A DNA stretch of 64,000 bases from Sphingomonadaceae bacterium 3R27C6 (GCA_005503215.1 SCNS01000002.1:248001-312000); one strand, 5' to 3'; positions 26,668 through 37,070 are shown, counted from the stretch's first letter. Numbers and translations: made by a program. Notes: generated by a model from the sequence alone, not told the origin.

Positions 26668-27570
26668 TCATGCGGCGGTATCGACCTTCATCTGCCGCCA
26701 CTCGTCCGCGATCGCGCCGATCGTTTCGAGCGCGTGCGCGAGCCGCGGCGCGATTTCGGGAAGCGTGCGCCACGCAGGATCGGTGATCAGTCCGAGTTCG
26801 CGGCGGAAATCATAGCCCGCGACCTTCAGCGGCACGATGCCGTCGATCGCGAGCGAGACGGGCGCGGTGGTGATACCGATCCCCGCCGCGACCATCCGCA
26901 GGCAACGCTCGTCGCTTTCGCTGCGCAGCGCGAAGCGCGGGCGGACGCCGTGGCGCGTGAAGAAGCGGCTCGTCGCATCGAGGAATTCGCACGCGCGACG
27001 CGCGATCATCGTTTCGGCGGCGAGTTCCTCCGGGCCGACCTCGATGCGCCCGGCGAGCGGATGGTCCGATGCGATGAACATCGCGAGCGGTTCTTCGTAG
27101 AGCGGCAGCACATGGTCGCCGCGCTCGCCCGGCCGCAGCGGGACGAGCGCCATGTTGATGCGGCCGCTGCCGAGTGCGGCGCGGAGTTCGGAATCGCTGT
27201 TTTCGACCAGTTCGATCGCAAAGCTTGGCCGCAGCGCCGCCGCGATCGCCTGCAGCAATTCGGCGGGTGCCGAGCGGATCACGCCAAGCTTGAGCTCGGC
27301 CGCTTGACGCTCGCTCCCATGCCCGAAGCTGTCCGCGGCGCGAAAGCCGCGTTCGAGGTCGCGCGCAATTGGAAGAAAACGCCCGCCCGCCTCGGTCAGC
27401 CGGATCTGGCGGCGGTTGCGGATGAACAGCGGCGTGCCGACGAGTTTTTCGAGTTCGGCGATGCCGGTCGACAGCGCCGGCTGGGTGACGCGGATGCGCA
27501 GCGCCGCCTGCGTAAAGCTGCCGGCGTCGACGACGGCGAGGAACTGGCGGATATGCGCGCGCTTTATCAT
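26668..27570 (-). CDS. LysR family transcriptional regulator
   Basis: 300 aa LTTR. The N-terminal winged helix is [43 protein letters not shown]. The rest is a periplasmic-binding-fold effector domain ([17 protein letters not shown]..., [18 protein letters not shown]). It lies between cysD (same strand, 112 bases downstream of its stop) and isovaleryl-CoA dehydrogenase (divergent, 102 bases away). By LysR habit the divergent gene and itself are the likeliest targets. It is not clearly CysB, which is longer (about 324 aa). Confidence 0.9.
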   Translation of the reverse strand: MIKRAHIRQFLAVVDAGSFTQAALRIRVTQPALSTGIAELEKLVGTPLFIRNRRQIRLTEAGGRFLPIARDLERGFRAADSFGHGSERQAAELKLGVIRSAPAELLQAIAAALRPSFAIELVENSDSELRAALGSGRINMALVPLRPGERGDHVLPLYEEPLAMFIASDHPLAGRIEVGPEELAAETMIARRACEFLDATSRFFTRHGVRPRFALRSESDERCLRMVAAGIGITTAPVSLAIDGIVPLKVAGYDFRRELGLITDPAWRTLPEIAPRLAHALETIGAIADEWRQMKVDTAA

Positions 27571-27584
27571 AAATTTTCTTTATG
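27568..27584. promoter_or_regulatory. LysR-type box at the LysR start codon
   Basis: CATAAA-TTTTC-TTTATG is a 6-bp dyad containing T-N11-A, the LysR-box pattern, overlapping the regulator's own start codon within an AT-rich stretch of the divergent region. It suggests autorepression and control of the isovaleryl-CoA dehydrogenase promoter. Confidence 0.5.
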
Positions 27585-27672
27585 CAGAATTTCGTTTCGT
27601 TTCAATTTCCATATGATGGGATTTTGATGCACTATCGCGCGCAGTCCTGCCCCCTCGATCGATAGGTAATCC

Positions 27673-28842
27673 ATGCGCGCCACCCCCGATTTCGATTTCG
27701 CGCTCGGCGAAACCGCCGACATGATCCGCGACACCACCGCCCGCTTCGCCGACGAACAGATCGCACCGCTCGCCGCCAAGGCCGACGCCGACGACTGGTT
27801 TCCGCGCGACGAATTGTGGACGCAGATGGGCGACCTCGGGCTGCACGGCATTACGGTCGAGGAAGAGTTCGGCGGGCTCGGCCTCGGCTATCTCGAACAT
27901 GTGATCGCGGTCGAGGAAGTGAGCCGCGCGAGCGGCGCGATCGGCCTCTCCTACGGCGCGCACTCGAACCTCTGCGTCAACCAGATCCGCCGCTGGGGCA
28001 ACGCCGAGCAGAAAGCGAAATACCTGCCCAAGCTGATCAGCGGCGAGCATGTTGGCAGCCTCGCGATGTCCGAGGCCGGCGCGGGCAGCGACGTCGTATC
28101 GATGAAGCTGAAGGCCGAGCGCAAGGGCGGCGGTTATGTCCTCAACGGCACCAAATTCTGGATCACCAATGCGACGCACGCCGACACGCTCGTCGTTTAT
28201 GCGAAGACGAGCCCCGAGGCGGGATCGCGCGGGATCACCGCCTTCCTGATCGAAAAGGACATGCCGGGATTCAGCATCGGACAGAAGATCGACAAGGTCG
28301 GCATGCGCGGCTCGCCGACCGCCGAGCTGGTCTTCACCGATTGCGAAGTGTCCGAAGAGCAGGTGATGGGGCCCGAGAATGGCGGCGTCGGCGTGCTGAT
28401 GTCGGGGCTCGACTATGAACGCGTCGTGCTCGCCGGGCTCCAGCTCGGCATCATGCAGGCGTGCCTCGACACGGTCATTCCTTACGTGCGCGAGCGCAAG
28501 CAGTTCGGCAAGCCGATCGGATCGTTCCAGCTGATGCAGGCGAAGGTCGCCGACATGTATGTCATGCTCCAGTCGGCACGGTCGTACGTCTATAATGTCG
28601 CGAAGGCATGCGACGCGGGCCAGACGACGCGCTTCGACGCCGCGGGCGCGATCCTGCTGGCGAGCGAGAATGCCGTGAAGGTCGCGGGCGAGGCGATCCA
28701 GGCGCTCGGCGGCGCGGGCTATACCAAGGACTGGCCGGTCGAGCGTTACTGGCGCGACGCCAAGCTGCTCGACATCGGCGCGGGGACGAACGAGATCCGC
28801 CGCATGCTGATCGGCCGCGAACTGATCGGCGCCGGCGCGTGA
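27673..28842 (+). CDS. ivd: Isovaleryl-CoA dehydrogenase
   Basis: 389 aa acyl-CoA dehydrogenase acting on isovaleryl-CoA from leucine. Seen: [51 protein letters not shown] and [17 protein letters not shown]. In isovaleryl-CoA dehydrogenases the catalytic Glu is in this LDYERV segment rather than in the C-terminal position; here the latter reads [11 protein letters not shown], without YEG. That places it in the IVD group. Methylcrotonyl-CoA carboxylase genes 4-6 kb downstream fit the next step. The stop overlaps the next gene's GTG. Confidence 0.93.
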   Translation: MRATPDFDFALGETADMIRDTTARFADEQIAPLAAKADADDWFPRDELWTQMGDLGLHGITVEEEFGGLGLGYLEHVIAVEEVSRASGAIGLSYGAHSNLCVNQIRRWGNAEQKAKYLPKLISGEHVGSLAMSEAGAGSDVVSMKLKAERKGGGYVLNGTKFWITNATHADTLVVYAKTSPEAGSRGITAFLIEKDMPGFSIGQKIDKVGMRGSPTAELVFTDCEVSEEQVMGPENGGVGVLMSGLDYERVVLAGLQLGIMQACLDTVIPYVRERKQFGKPIGSFQLMQAKVADMYVMLQSARSYVYNVAKACDAGQTTRFDAAGAILLASENAVKVAGEAIQALGGAGYTKDWPVERYWRDAKLLDIGAGTNEIRRMLIGRELIGAGA

Positions 28843-29189
28843 TCTGGCTGTGGCTGTCGGCTGCCTTCATGGTGACGACGGCCGGGGTTCATTCGATCAT
28901 GGGATACCGGCGCATGATCGTGCCGTTGCTGCGCAGCGAAGCGGGACCGCTCGCCAACCCGCTGACGCGCCGGATCATCCGCTTCGCATGGCATGCGACA
29001 TCGGTGCTGATGCTGATTTCGGCGGCCGCGGTCGCATGGCCCGGCACGCCGAAGCACCTGCTGCTCGTCATTGGCGGCGGATGGCTCGCCGCCGGGCTGT
29101 TCGACGCGGCCTATACGAAGGGCCGGCATATCGCATGGCCTGCGCTCAGCGGCGCGGGCATCCTTGCCGTGATCGGCGCGTTGACATGA
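28839..29189 (+). CDS. Small integral membrane protein
   Basis: 116 aa starting at GTG 28839, overlapping the ivd stop (GTGA). Three to four hydrophobic segments: [54 protein letters not shown] and [15 protein letters not shown]. No family recognised with confidence. It is followed by a 4-base overlap with a VOC gene, so it is part of a coupled chain headed by ivd. Confidence 0.75.
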   Translation: MIWLWLSAAFMVTTAGVHSIMGYRRMIVPLLRSEAGPLANPLTRRIIRFAWHATSVLMLISAAAVAWPGTPKHLLLVIGGGWLAAGLFDAAYTKGRHIAWPALSGAGILAVIGALT

Positions 29190-29611
29190 GCGTGCGCGGG
29201 CTTGTCCATCATATCGACCTGACGGTCAGCGACGTCGCGTCATCGCGCGCTTTCTATGACAGCGTGCTCGGCTTCCTCGGCTACCGGCGCTCGGCCGACG
29301 ATGACAATGGCAGCGACTGGGACCGCATCGGCGAGCCTTTCCATTCGATCGGCATATTGAAGGCGCGCGGCGACGGTGCCGGGCGCACGCACGATCGATA
29401 CTCGCCCGGCCTCCATCATCTGGCGTGGACGAGCGATAGCCGCGCGGACGTCGACCGGCTGCACGCGCTGTTGCTGGAGATCGGCGCGACGATTCTCGAC
29501 GCCCCCGCCGATTATCCGCGCTACGGCCCCGATTATTATGCGGTCTTCTTTGCCGATCCCGACGGGCTGAAGCTCGAATATGTCCACGGCACGACGGCGA
29601 GCGAACGATGA
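29186..29611 (+). CDS. VOC (glyoxalase/bleomycin resistance/dioxygenase) family protein
   Basis: 141 aa vicinal-oxygen-chelate fold protein. VHHIDLTVSDVASSRAFYDSVLGFLGY opens the first beta-alpha-beta-beta-beta module and GLHHLAWTSDSRADVDRLHALL the second; it ends FFADPDGLKLEYVHG. His in HHIDL, His in GLHHLAW and Glu in LEYVHG are candidate metal ligands. Overlaps both neighbours by 4 bases. Substrate unknown; the context suggests a role in branched-chain acyl-CoA breakdown. Confidence 0.85.
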   Translation: MSVRGLVHHIDLTVSDVASSRAFYDSVLGFLGYRRSADDDNGSDWDRIGEPFHSIGILKARGDGAGRTHDRYSPGLHHLAWTSDSRADVDRLHALLLEIGATILDAPADYPRYGPDYYAVFFADPDGLKLEYVHGTTASER

Positions 29612-30000
29612 GCGGGTTTCGCGTCACCGGTTTCGATCATATCGTGCTGTGCGTGCGCGACGTCGTGGCGACGCGCGCCTTCTATGAAGGCGTGCTCGGC
29701 ATGAGCGCACGCGAGGAACGACCGGGCAAATATTCGCTGCAGTTCGGCGCGAACAAGATCAGCCTGCAGGATGCCGCGACCAGCCCGAGCATCGCGCGCG
29801 ACACGGTGCCGGGCAGCGGCAATTTCTGCCTGCTCAGCGATACACCGGTCGCCGAATGGCGCACGCATCTCGAGGCACAGGGCGTCGCGATCCTCGACGC
29901 GGGATTGCGCGACGGTGCGACCGGGACGATCGACTCGCTCTATTTCCACGATCCCGACGGCAACCTCGTCGAAGTCAGCAACCTTATAGAGCCGCGATGA
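29608..30000 (+). CDS. VOC family protein (second of a pair)
   Basis: 130 aa. VTGFDHIVLCVRDVVATRAFYEGVLGM and FHDPDGNLVEVSNLI mark a VOC protein close to the group often annotated as VOC virulence protein. The second metal His of the fold is not obvious (NFCLLSD at that place), so it may be non-metal or use another ligand. It resembles the preceding VOC gene only at fold level, so it is not a recent duplicate. ATGA overlaps on both sides. Confidence 0.85.
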   Translation: MSGFRVTGFDHIVLCVRDVVATRAFYEGVLGMSAREERPGKYSLQFGANKISLQDAATSPSIARDTVPGSGNFCLLSDTPVAEWRTHLEAQGVAILDAGLRDGATGTIDSLYFHDPDGNLVEVSNLIEPR

Positions 30001-30284
30001 GCGATACATTGCTCACCGCCCTGCAATATTATGGCGCGGGCGCGGCGACGCTCGCGGCGCTGGTGGTGTCGCTCAATCTCGGGCGGCGCTGGACCGGCTG
30101 GGCGTTCGTCGTCTTCGTCACGAGCAGCATCGCGTTGATCGCATGGGGGTTCCTGCAACCCGACAGCGAAGGCATCGGGTGGCAGAATATGGCGCTGCTG
30201 ATCATCAACGCCATCGGCGTCTATCGCTACCTGATCCTGAAGGAAAAGCCCGGCGCGCCGTCCGGTGAGGGCGAGGCGAAATGA
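29997..30284 (+). CDS. Small membrane protein
   Basis: 95 aa with three hydrophobic stretches (AGAATLAALVVSLNLG, WAFVVFVTSSIALIAWGFL, NMALLIINAIGVYRYLIL) and a charged Pro/Gly tail. No enzymatic motif. Starts in the stop of the preceding VOC gene and ends 20 bases before the convergent M13 peptidase gene. It closes the ivd-led overlapping chain. Function unknown. Confidence 0.75.
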   Translation: MSDTLLTALQYYGAGAATLAALVVSLNLGRRWTGWAFVVFVTSSIALIAWGFLQPDSEGIGWQNMALLIINAIGVYRYLILKEKPGAPSGEGEAK

Positions 30285-30304
30285 CGCCCCGCCCTGCCCG
30301 TTCA

Positions 30305-32386
30305 TCAACCCCAGACGCGAACGCGCTTGTCGGGCGCGAGGTACAGCTTGTCGGTCGGCTGGACGTTGAACGCCTTGTACCACGCGTCGAGGTTCCGCAC
30401 CGTCAGCGCACGGTACATGCCCGGCGCATGGCCGTCGGTCGCGACGCGCGCGCGCAGCGCCTCGGCGCGCATCTTGGTCGCCCAGGTCTGCGCAAAGGCG
30501 ATGAAGAAGCGCTGGTCGCCGGTGAAGCCGTCGATCACCGGCGCTTCCTTGCCACCGAGCGAGGCACGGTAAGCGTCGTACGACGCCTGCAGGCCCGCAA
30601 CGTCGGCGATATTCTCGCCCAGCGTCAGCTTGCCGTTCACCGCGAGATCGGGGAACGGCTTGTAGGTGTCGAACTGCGCCGCGAGCGCGTCGCCCGCGGC
30701 GTTGAACTTCGCCAAATCCGCCGGGGTCCACCAGTTGCGCAGCGCGCCGGTCGAATCGAACGCCGCGCCATTATTGTCGAAGCTATGGCTGATCTCATGC
30801 CCGATCACCGCGCCGATCGCGCCATAGTTGAACGCGGGGTCGGCCTTGGCGTTGAAGAACGGCGGCTGGAGAATCGCGGCGGGGAAGTTCAGCGCGTTCT
30901 GCACCGGCAGGTTCACCGCGTTGACCGTCTGCGGGACCATCCACCATTCGCCCTTGTCCATCGGCTTGCCGATCTTTGCGAGCTGGTGTGCATATTCGGC
31001 CTGCTGCCCGGCGACCTCGTTCGCATAGGCATTCGCGCCGACGGTGTAGCTGCCGTAATCGCGCCAGCTGTCGGGGTAGCCGACGCCAACCGCGATCGTT
31101 TCGACCTTCTTGATCGCTTCCTTCTTGGTCTCGGGCGCCATCCAGTCGATCGTATTCACACGCGTCGCGAAGGCGGCCTTGATGTTCTTCACCATGTCGC
31201 CGACTTCGGCCTTGGCCGAGGCGGGGAAATATTTGTCGGCATAGGCTTTGCCCACCGCATCGCCGAGATAGGTGTCGAGCGCGTCGAGCGCGCGCTTGTC
31301 ACGGCTGCGTTGCTGCGGCGTGCCCGCCATCGTCGTGCCGTAGAAGGTGAAGTGCGCGCGATCGATCGCGCTCGGCAGCACGTCGGCATGGCTGTTGATC
31401 TGGTGGAAGGCGAGCCAGTCTTTCCACGCATCGAGCGGTTCGGACGCGACGAGCGCCGACAGGCCGGTGATCGCGTTCGCGTGATAGGCGCCGAACTTCG
31501 CCGCGCCGCCGAGCTTCGCGGCGCTCATGAACGCGGGCCAATCGATCCCGGGGGCCTTTTTGGCGAAATCGGCCTTTGCCCAGACATCGGCCGATTTGGT
31601 GAAGTCCTCGCTCTGCTCGCGCGTCGCGTGGGCTTTCGCGATCTTGACCTCGAGGTCGTAGATGCGCTTCGCCTTCGCGGCGGCGTCGCTCTGGCCCGCG
31701 GCGGTCAGCAGCTTCGCGATATAGGCTTGGTACGCCGTGCGGATGCTCGCCATCTTGGGATCGGCCGACAGATAATATTCGCGCTCAGGCATGCCGAGCC
31801 CGCCCTGCAGCAGATAGGGAATCACTTCGCCCGGAGTCGCGAGCCCCTGCGTCACGAAGACGCCGAAGAGATTCTCGGTACCGAAATCGGTCGCGTTCAA
31901 GGGGTCGACGTCGGCGCGGAGCTGTTCGCCAAGGACCTTCGACAGCCCTGCCTTGTCGGTGATCGCGGCGAAGCGCGCGAGGTCGGCGGCGACGGGCTTC
32001 ATGCCCGCGGCGTCGATCGCCTTGGTGTCGGTGTAAGCTTTGTAGAAAGCGGCGATGCGGCCCTCGTTGGTATCGGCGGCGGCGTCGCCCTTGACGATCG
32101 CGTCGACCAGCTCGCGGTTGCGCTTTTCGGTTTCGAGCTGCGCGACGTAAAAACCGCCGATCGACGAGCGGTCGGCGGGGATTTCGGTCGTCTTGTCCCA
32201 ATTGCCGTTGGCGTAGGCGTAGAAGTCGTCGCCGGGCTTCGCGGCGGTGTCCATCGCGGCCTTGCTGATCCCGATTTCGGTGCCGACGGTGTAGGCGGCG
32301 GAGCTGTCCTTGCCGCTGCTACAGGCGACGGGTCCCGCAAGAACCGCGGCGGTGGACAGAAGAACGGCAAAGACAGCTTTTTTCAT
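30305..32386 (-). CDS. M13 family metallopeptidase (neprilysin/PepO-like) lipoprotein
   Basis: 693 aa. The signal MKKAVFAVLLSTAAVLAGPVAC gives lipobox Cys 22. M13_N spans about 50-430 and the peptidase domain follows: VNLPVQNALNFPAAILQPPFFN, then GAVIGHEISHSFDNNGAAFD (HExxH zinc motif), GENIADVAGLQASY (third ligand Glu) and DAWYKAFNVQPTDKLYL. It ends in the typical RVWG, usually RIW/VWC in relatives. A predicted periplasmic endopeptidase. It lies on the opposite strand between the two halves of the leucine-catabolism region. Confidence 0.93.
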   Translation of the reverse strand: MKKAVFAVLLSTAAVLAGPVACSSGKDSSAAYTVGTEIGISKAAMDTAAKPGDDFYAYANGNWDKTTEIPADRSSIGGFYVAQLETEKRNRELVDAIVKGDAAADTNEGRIAAFYKAYTDTKAIDAAGMKPVAADLARFAAITDKAGLSKVLGEQLRADVDPLNATDFGTENLFGVFVTQGLATPGEVIPYLLQGGLGMPEREYYLSADPKMASIRTAYQAYIAKLLTAAGQSDAAAKAKRIYDLEVKIAKAHATREQSEDFTKSADVWAKADFAKKAPGIDWPAFMSAAKLGGAAKFGAYHANAITGLSALVASEPLDAWKDWLAFHQINSHADVLPSAIDRAHFTFYGTTMAGTPQQRSRDKRALDALDTYLGDAVGKAYADKYFPASAKAEVGDMVKNIKAAFATRVNTIDWMAPETKKEAIKKVETIAVGVGYPDSWRDYGSYTVGANAYANEVAGQQAEYAHQLAKIGKPMDKGEWWMVPQTVNAVNLPVQNALNFPAAILQPPFFNAKADPAFNYGAIGAVIGHEISHSFDNNGAAFDSTGALRNWWTPADLAKFNAAGDALAAQFDTYKPFPDLAVNGKLTLGENIADVAGLQASYDAYRASLGGKEAPVIDGFTGDQRFFIAFAQTWATKMRAEALRARVATDGHAPGMYRALTVRNLDAWYKAFNVQPTDKLYLAPDKRVRVWG

Positions 32387-32532
32387 GGGAATGACCTTGT
32401 TTTGTCACGGATAGGCAAGCGACCGACGCGTGCGAAAAACTGGTTTCAACGCCAACCATTTTCGGCCTGCTGCGCTTTTCAATCGACGAGCGACGGGTTA
32501 GTTCCGAACCGATTTCAGGGAGAGACTGTACA

Positions 32533-34131
32533 GTGAGCGCACCGGTTCTTGGCACCAGCATCAACGCGGACAGCGACGAATATCGCACCCGCAGCGCGCA
32601 CAATCGCGCGCTGACCGACGCGCTGCGGACGGCGGTCGCCGAAGCGGCGCTCGGCGGCAATGAAAAGTCGCGTGAGCGCCACACGAGCCGCGGCAAATTG
32701 CTGCCGCGCGAGCGTGTCGAGCGGCTGCTCGACCCGGGCGCGCCCTTCCTCGAAATCGGCCAGCTCGCGGCGAACGACCTCTACCATGGCGAGGTGCCCG
32801 GTGCGGGGCTGATCTGCGGGATCGGACGCGTGTCGGGGCGCCAGTGCATGATCGTGTGCAACGATGCGACGGTGAAGGGCGGCACTTATTACCCGATGAC
32901 GGTGAAGAAGCATCTCCGCGCGCAGGAGATTGCCGAGGCGAACCGCCTGCCGTGCATCTACCTCGTCGACAGTGGCGGCGCGAACTTGCCGCATCAGGAT
33001 CAGGTGTTTCCCGACCGCGACCATTTCGGGCGCATCTTCTTCAATCAGGCGAATATGTCGGCGAAGCGCATCCCGCAGATCGCGTGCGTGATGGGAAGCT
33101 GTACCGCGGGCGGCGCCTATGTGCCCGCGATGTCGGACGAGACGGTGATCGTCCGCAATCAGGGCACGATCTTCCTCGCCGGCCCGCCGCTGGTGAAGGC
33201 CGCGACGGGCGAAGAAATCAGCGCCGAGGATCTCGGCGGCGGCGACCTGCACGCCAAGAAGTCGGGCGTTGTCGATCATCTGGCCGAGAATGACGAGCAT
33301 GCGCTGACGATCGTGCGCGACATCGTCAGCCATCTGGGCGCGGACAAGGGGTTCGAGGTTCCGATGAAGGCCCCGCGCCCGCCCAAATATGACGGCGAAG
33401 AGCTTTACGGCGTCGTCCCCGATGATGTCCGCGCGCCGTACGATGTCCACGAAGTCATCGCGCGGATCGTCGACGGCAGCGAGTTTCACGAATTCAAGGC
33501 GAATTACGGAAGCACGCTTGTGTGCGGCTTCGCGCATATCTGGGGCATTCCGGTCGCGATCCTCGCCAATAACGGCGTGCTGTTCAGCGAAAGCGCAGTC
33601 AAGGGCGCGCATTTTATCGAGCTGGCGCAGCAGCGGCGCATTCCCCTGCTCTTCCTGCAGAATATCTCGGGCTTCATGGTCGGCGGCAAATATGAAGCCG
33701 AGGGCATCGCCAAGCATGGCGCCAAGCTGGTGACGGCAGTGGCGACGGCGACGGTGCCGAAGATCACCGTGCTGATAGGCGGCAGCTTTGGCGCGGGCAA
33801 TTACGGCATGTGCGGCCGCGCCTATAGCCCGCGTTTCCTGTTCAGCTGGCCCAACAGCCGGATCAGCGTGATGGGCGGCGAGCAGGCGGCGAGCGTGCTC
33901 GCGACGGTCCACCGCGACGCCGACAAATGGACGCCGGAAGAGGCCGAAGCCTTCAAGGCGCCGATCCGCCAGAAATATGAGGATGAAGGCAATCCCTATC
34001 ACGCGACCGCGCGCCTGTGGGACGACGGCATCATCGACCCCGCACAGACGCGCGACGTGCTTGGACTCGCCTTCGCGGCGACGCTGAACGCCCCGGTCGA
34101 GGATCGCGGCTTCGGCGTGTTCCGGATGTGA
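32533..34131 (+). CDS. mccB: Methylcrotonyl-CoA carboxylase carboxyltransferase (beta) subunit
   Basis: 532 aa starting at GTG 32533 with GGGAGAG about 9 bases upstream. Carboxyltransferase domain of biotin-dependent carboxylases: [33 protein letters not shown]-like [35 protein letters not shown], and [17 protein letters not shown]. The DSGGANLP and [16 protein letters not shown] elements fit MCC-beta rather than propionyl-CoA carboxylase. It carboxylates 3-methylcrotonyl-CoA with the alpha subunit encoded 650 bases on. First of six overlapping genes. Confidence 0.94.
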   Translation: MSAPVLGTSINADSDEYRTRSAHNRALTDALRTAVAEAALGGNEKSRERHTSRGKLLPRERVERLLDPGAPFLEIGQLAANDLYHGEVPGAGLICGIGRVSGRQCMIVCNDATVKGGTYYPMTVKKHLRAQEIAEANRLPCIYLVDSGGANLPHQDQVFPDRDHFGRIFFNQANMSAKRIPQIACVMGSCTAGGAYVPAMSDETVIVRNQGTIFLAGPPLVKAATGEEISAEDLGGGDLHAKKSGVVDHLAENDEHALTIVRDIVSHLGADKGFEVPMKAPRPPKYDGEELYGVVPDDVRAPYDVHEVIARIVDGSEFHEFKANYGSTLVCGFAHIWGIPVAILANNGVLFSESAVKGAHFIELAQQRRIPLLFLQNISGFMVGGKYEAEGIAKHGAKLVTAVATATVPKITVLIGGSFGAGNYGMCGRAYSPRFLFSWPNSRISVMGGEQAASVLATVHRDADKWTPEEAEAFKAPIRQKYEDEGNPYHATARLWDDGIIDPAQTRDVLGLAFAATLNAPVEDRGFGVFRM

Positions 34132-34478
34132 TGATGCGCGACCGGCTCTTCCTTCTCGATCCGCTGTTCGACGATCCCGCACTGCCCGGGCGGAATTTCT
34201 ATTGCCGGGATTGCATCACGGTCGACGGGCTGCTCGCGAACTTTCCCGATCAGGCCGCAACGCTCGACGTGATCCGCATCGCCTTTCCGCGCCCGCGCAA
34301 TGCAGTCATCGCCGCGATCGGCGCCGCGAACCAGAATCTGCCGGTGCTGGTGCTCGCCGACGATGCGCCGGGTGAGCTTGCCGACGGCGAGCATGAAGGC
34401 ACGCGCTTTGTCGGCGATTTCAAACGGCTGCTGCACGCGCTGCACGTCCGCCACGGCTTTCCGGAGGCGCATCCATGA
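34131..34478 (+). CDS. DUF3088 family protein
   Basis: 115 aa. RDRLFLLDPLFDDPALPGRNFYCRDC, then VDGLLANFPDQAATLDVIRIAFPRPRNAV and QNLPVLVLADDAP resemble DUF3088, a thioredoxin-like uncharacterised family (CxxC-like FYCRDC near the N-terminus). ATG 34131 overlaps the mccB stop by 1 base; ATG 34134 is also possible. The ATGA overlap with the next gene indicates translational coupling inside the MCC operon. Its role there is unknown. Confidence 0.75.
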   Translation: MMRDRLFLLDPLFDDPALPGRNFYCRDCITVDGLLANFPDQAATLDVIRIAFPRPRNAVIAAIGAANQNLPVLVLADDAPGELADGEHEGTRFVGDFKRLLHALHVRHGFPEAHP

Positions 34479-34780
34479 TCGCGCGGCGCTGGCACGGGAT
34501 CGTCCCCAAGGACAAGGCCGAAGCCTATTTCAAGCTGATGCTCGACGTCGCCATTCCCGATTATCGGTCGGTCGCGGGCAATCGCGGCGCCTGGTGCCTC
34601 CGGCGCGCCGAGGGTGATGTCGTCCATTTCGAGATGCTGACCTTCTGGGACAATCTCGAGGTGATCGAGGGCTTTGCCGGCACCCCGGTCGATGCCGCCA
34701 AATATTATGATTTCGACGATGACTTCCTGATCGAAAAGGAAGCGCATGTCCTGCATTTCGAAGTGAACGGAACCCTATGA
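34475..34780 (+). CDS. Antibiotic biosynthesis monooxygenase-like (ABM fold) small protein
   Basis: 101 aa. MIARRWHGIVPKDKAEAYFKLMLDVAIPDYRSVAGNRGAWCLRR...VHFEMLTFWDNLEVIEGFAG has the pattern of dimeric alpha+beta barrel ABM proteins, which range from oxygenases to non-catalytic proteins. No cofactor site is visible. Overlaps DUF3088 and mccA by 4 bases each. Confidence 0.7.
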   Translation: MIARRWHGIVPKDKAEAYFKLMLDVAIPDYRSVAGNRGAWCLRRAEGDVVHFEMLTFWDNLEVIEGFAGTPVDAAKYYDFDDDFLIEKEAHVLHFEVNGTL

Positions 34781-36618
34781 TCCAGTCCCTGCTTATCGCC
34801 AATCGCGGCGAAATCGCCTGTCGCATCATCCGCACCGCGCGCGAGATGGGCATTCGCACCGTGGCGGTCTATTCGGACGCCGACGCCAGGGCGCTGCATG
34901 TGCGCGAGGCCGATGAGGCGGTGCATATCGGGCCGTCGCCGGCGCGCGAATCCTATCTGATCGGCGAGAAGATCATCGCCGCAGCGAAAGAGACCGGCGC
35001 CGAGGCGATCCATCCGGGGTACGGCTTCCTGTCCGAGAATGCAGAGTTCGCGCAGGCGGTGGCCGATGCGGGGCTGGTGTGGGTCGGGCCGAAGCCGTCG
35101 TCGATCACGGCGATGGGTCTGAAGGACGCCGCGAAGAAGCTGATGGCCGATGCCGGTGTGCCGGTAACGCCGGGCTATATGGGTGAGAATCAGGACCCCG
35201 CCTTCCTCGCCGAACAAGCGGCCGAGATCGGCTATCCGGTGCTGATCAAGGCGGTCGCGGGTGGCGGCGGCAAGGGCATGCGCAAGGTCGATGCCCCGGC
35301 GGACTTCCTCGACGCGCTCGCCTCGTGCCAGCGCGAGGCCGCCGCGTCGTTCGGCAACGACCATGTGCTGATCGAGAAATATATCCTGACCCCGCGCCAT
35401 ATCGAGGTGCAGGTGTTCGGCGATACGCACGGCAATGTCGTCCACCTGTTCGAGCGCGACTGCTCGCTGCAGCGCCGCCACCAGAAGGTGATCGAGGAGG
35501 CCCCGGCCCCCGGCATGGACGAGGCGACGCGCGCCGATCTCTGCGCCGCCGCGGTCCGCGCTGCGAAGGCGGTCGATTATGTCGGTGCGGGGACGATCGA
35601 GTTCATCGCCGACGCCAGCGAAGGCCTGCGTGCCGATCGCATCTGGTTCATGGAAATGAACACGCGCCTGCAGGTCGAGCATCCGGTGACCGAGGAAATC
35701 ACCGGCGTCGACCTCGTCGAATGGCAGCTCCGTGTCGCAAGCGGCGAGCCGATCCCGCTCGCGCAGGACGAGCTTGCGATCAACGGCTGGGCGATGGAGG
35801 CGCGGCTCTATGCCGAGGATCCGGCGAAGGGCTTCCTCCCGAGCATCGGCATGCTCGAACTCTTCCAGCTCCCCGAGCATATCGGCCGTGTCGATACCGG
35901 CGTTTATGAAGGCGCCGAGGTCTCGCCCTTCTACGACCCGATGATCGCGAAGGTCATCGCCTGGGGCGAGGACCGCGAGGAAGCGCGCGAATTGCTGTCG
36001 GAGATGCTGGAGGACAGCGCGATCTGGCCGGTGAAGACCAATTCGGCCTTCCTGATCAACGCGCTCGATCATCCCGATTTCGTCGCGGGCACCGTCGACA
36101 CCGGGCTGATCGGCCGCGACGGCGATGCGATGACCGAAGAGCCCGTGCCGACGAGTCAGGCACTGACCAATGCCGCGATGGCGATGGTGCCGCGCTCGCT
36201 GCAATCGGGCTTCCGTCTCAACGCCCCCGATGTGCGTTCGGCGCCCTTCCTGCTCGACGGCAAGCGCGTCGAGGTCGAGCTTCATGGCCCCGGCGCCGAG
36301 GAGCCGTCTCCCGCGATGCTCGTTGCCGAGGGTGGTTCGGTCTGGCAGTTGACGCCGTGGCGTGCCGAAGGCGATGCTGGCGGCGCGGCGGGCGACGGCG
36401 CGATCCTGTCGCCGATGCCCGGCAAGGTCATTGCGGTCGAGGTCGCGGCGGGCGACAAGGTGACCAAGGGCCAGAAACTGCTGACGCTTGAGGCGATGAA
36501 GATGGAGCATAGCCTGACCGCGCCGTTCGACGGCGTCGTGGCCGAGCTCAACGCGACCGCCGGCGCGCAGGTTCAGGTCGAGGCCTTGCTCGTGCGGATC
36601 GAAAAGGAAGACGCATAA
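34777..36618 (+). CDS. mccA: Methylcrotonyl-CoA carboxylase biotin-carboxylase/BCCP (alpha) subunit
   Basis: 613 aa. Biotin carboxylase domain: [51 protein letters not shown] and [26 protein letters not shown]. The C-terminal biotinyl domain carries [13 protein letters not shown] with the biotinylated Lys. It overlaps the ABM-like gene by 4 bases and the MaoC gene by 1 base. It carboxylates biotin for MCC in leucine catabolism; the neighbouring beta subunit and ivd support MCC over acetyl- or geranyl-CoA carboxylase. Confidence 0.94.
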   Translation: MIQSLLIANRGEIACRIIRTAREMGIRTVAVYSDADARALHVREADEAVHIGPSPARESYLIGEKIIAAAKETGAEAIHPGYGFLSENAEFAQAVADAGLVWVGPKPSSITAMGLKDAAKKLMADAGVPVTPGYMGENQDPAFLAEQAAEIGYPVLIKAVAGGGGKGMRKVDAPADFLDALASCQREAAASFGNDHVLIEKYILTPRHIEVQVFGDTHGNVVHLFERDCSLQRRHQKVIEEAPAPGMDEATRADLCAAAVRAAKAVDYVGAGTIEFIADASEGLRADRIWFMEMNTRLQVEHPVTEEITGVDLVEWQLRVASGEPIPLAQDELAINGWAMEARLYAEDPAKGFLPSIGMLELFQLPEHIGRVDTGVYEGAEVSPFYDPMIAKVIAWGEDREEARELLSEMLEDSAIWPVKTNSAFLINALDHPDFVAGTVDTGLIGRDGDAMTEEPVPTSQALTNAAMAMVPRSLQSGFRLNAPDVRSAPFLLDGKRVEVELHGPGAEEPSPAMLVAEGGSVWQLTPWRAEGDAGGAAGDGAILSPMPGKVIAVEVAAGDKVTKGQKLLTLEAMKMEHSLTAPFDGVVAELNATAGAQVQVEALLVRIEKEDA

Positions 36619-37070
36619 TGGCCGGAAAATATTTCGACGAATGGGCGATCGGCGAGACGCTGACCCACGACATTCGCCGCACGGTGACCGAGACCGACAA
36701 TCTGCTTTTCACCGTGATGACGCACAATCCGCAGCCGCTGCACCTCGATATCGAGGCGGCGAAGGCGTCGGAATTCGGGCAGATTCTCGTCAACGGCACC
36801 TTCACCTTTAGCCTGATGGTCGGGCTGTCGGTAGGCGACACGACGCTCGGCACGCTCGTCGCGAACCTCGGCTACGATAAGCTGGTGATGCCCAAGCCCG
36901 TGTTCATCGGCGACACGCTGCGCGCCGAGAGCGAAGTCATCGGCCTCAAGGAATCGAAATCGCGGCCCAATGCCGGGATCGTCACCTTTCTCCACCGCGC
37001 GATCAACCAGCGCGATGAACTTGTCTGCCAGTGCGAGCGTTCTGCCCTTGTCCAGCGGAAGGCCAGCTAA
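36618..37070 (+). CDS. MaoC family dehydratase
   Basis: 150 aa hot-dog-fold protein. The hydratase-2 region reads [28 protein letters not shown]: the catalytic His is present (PLHLD) but the usual Asp of GDxNPxH is Asn here. Enzymes with this N-x-QPLH form include mesaconyl-CoA hydratase-like members. It may hydrate 3-methylglutaconyl-CoA or another unsaturated dicarboxylyl-CoA in place of a crotonase. TAATG overlaps join it to mccA and to the lyase gene. Confidence 0.85.
   Translation: MAGKYFDEWAIGETLTHDIRRTVTETDNLLFTVMTHNPQPLHLDIEAAKASEFGQILVNGTFTFSLMVGLSVGDTTLGTLVANLGYDKLVMPKPVFIGDTLRAESEVIGLKESKSRPNAGIVTFLHRAINQRDELVCQCERSALVQRKAS

Noticed and set aside
29186-30000. Tandem duplication of the two VOC genes
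   Set aside because: They share the fold but little sequence, so a recent duplication is not supported.
30281-32536. 751-aa plus-strand open frame
   Set aside because: Entirely antisense to the M13 peptidase, whose HExxH and lipobox make it the real gene.
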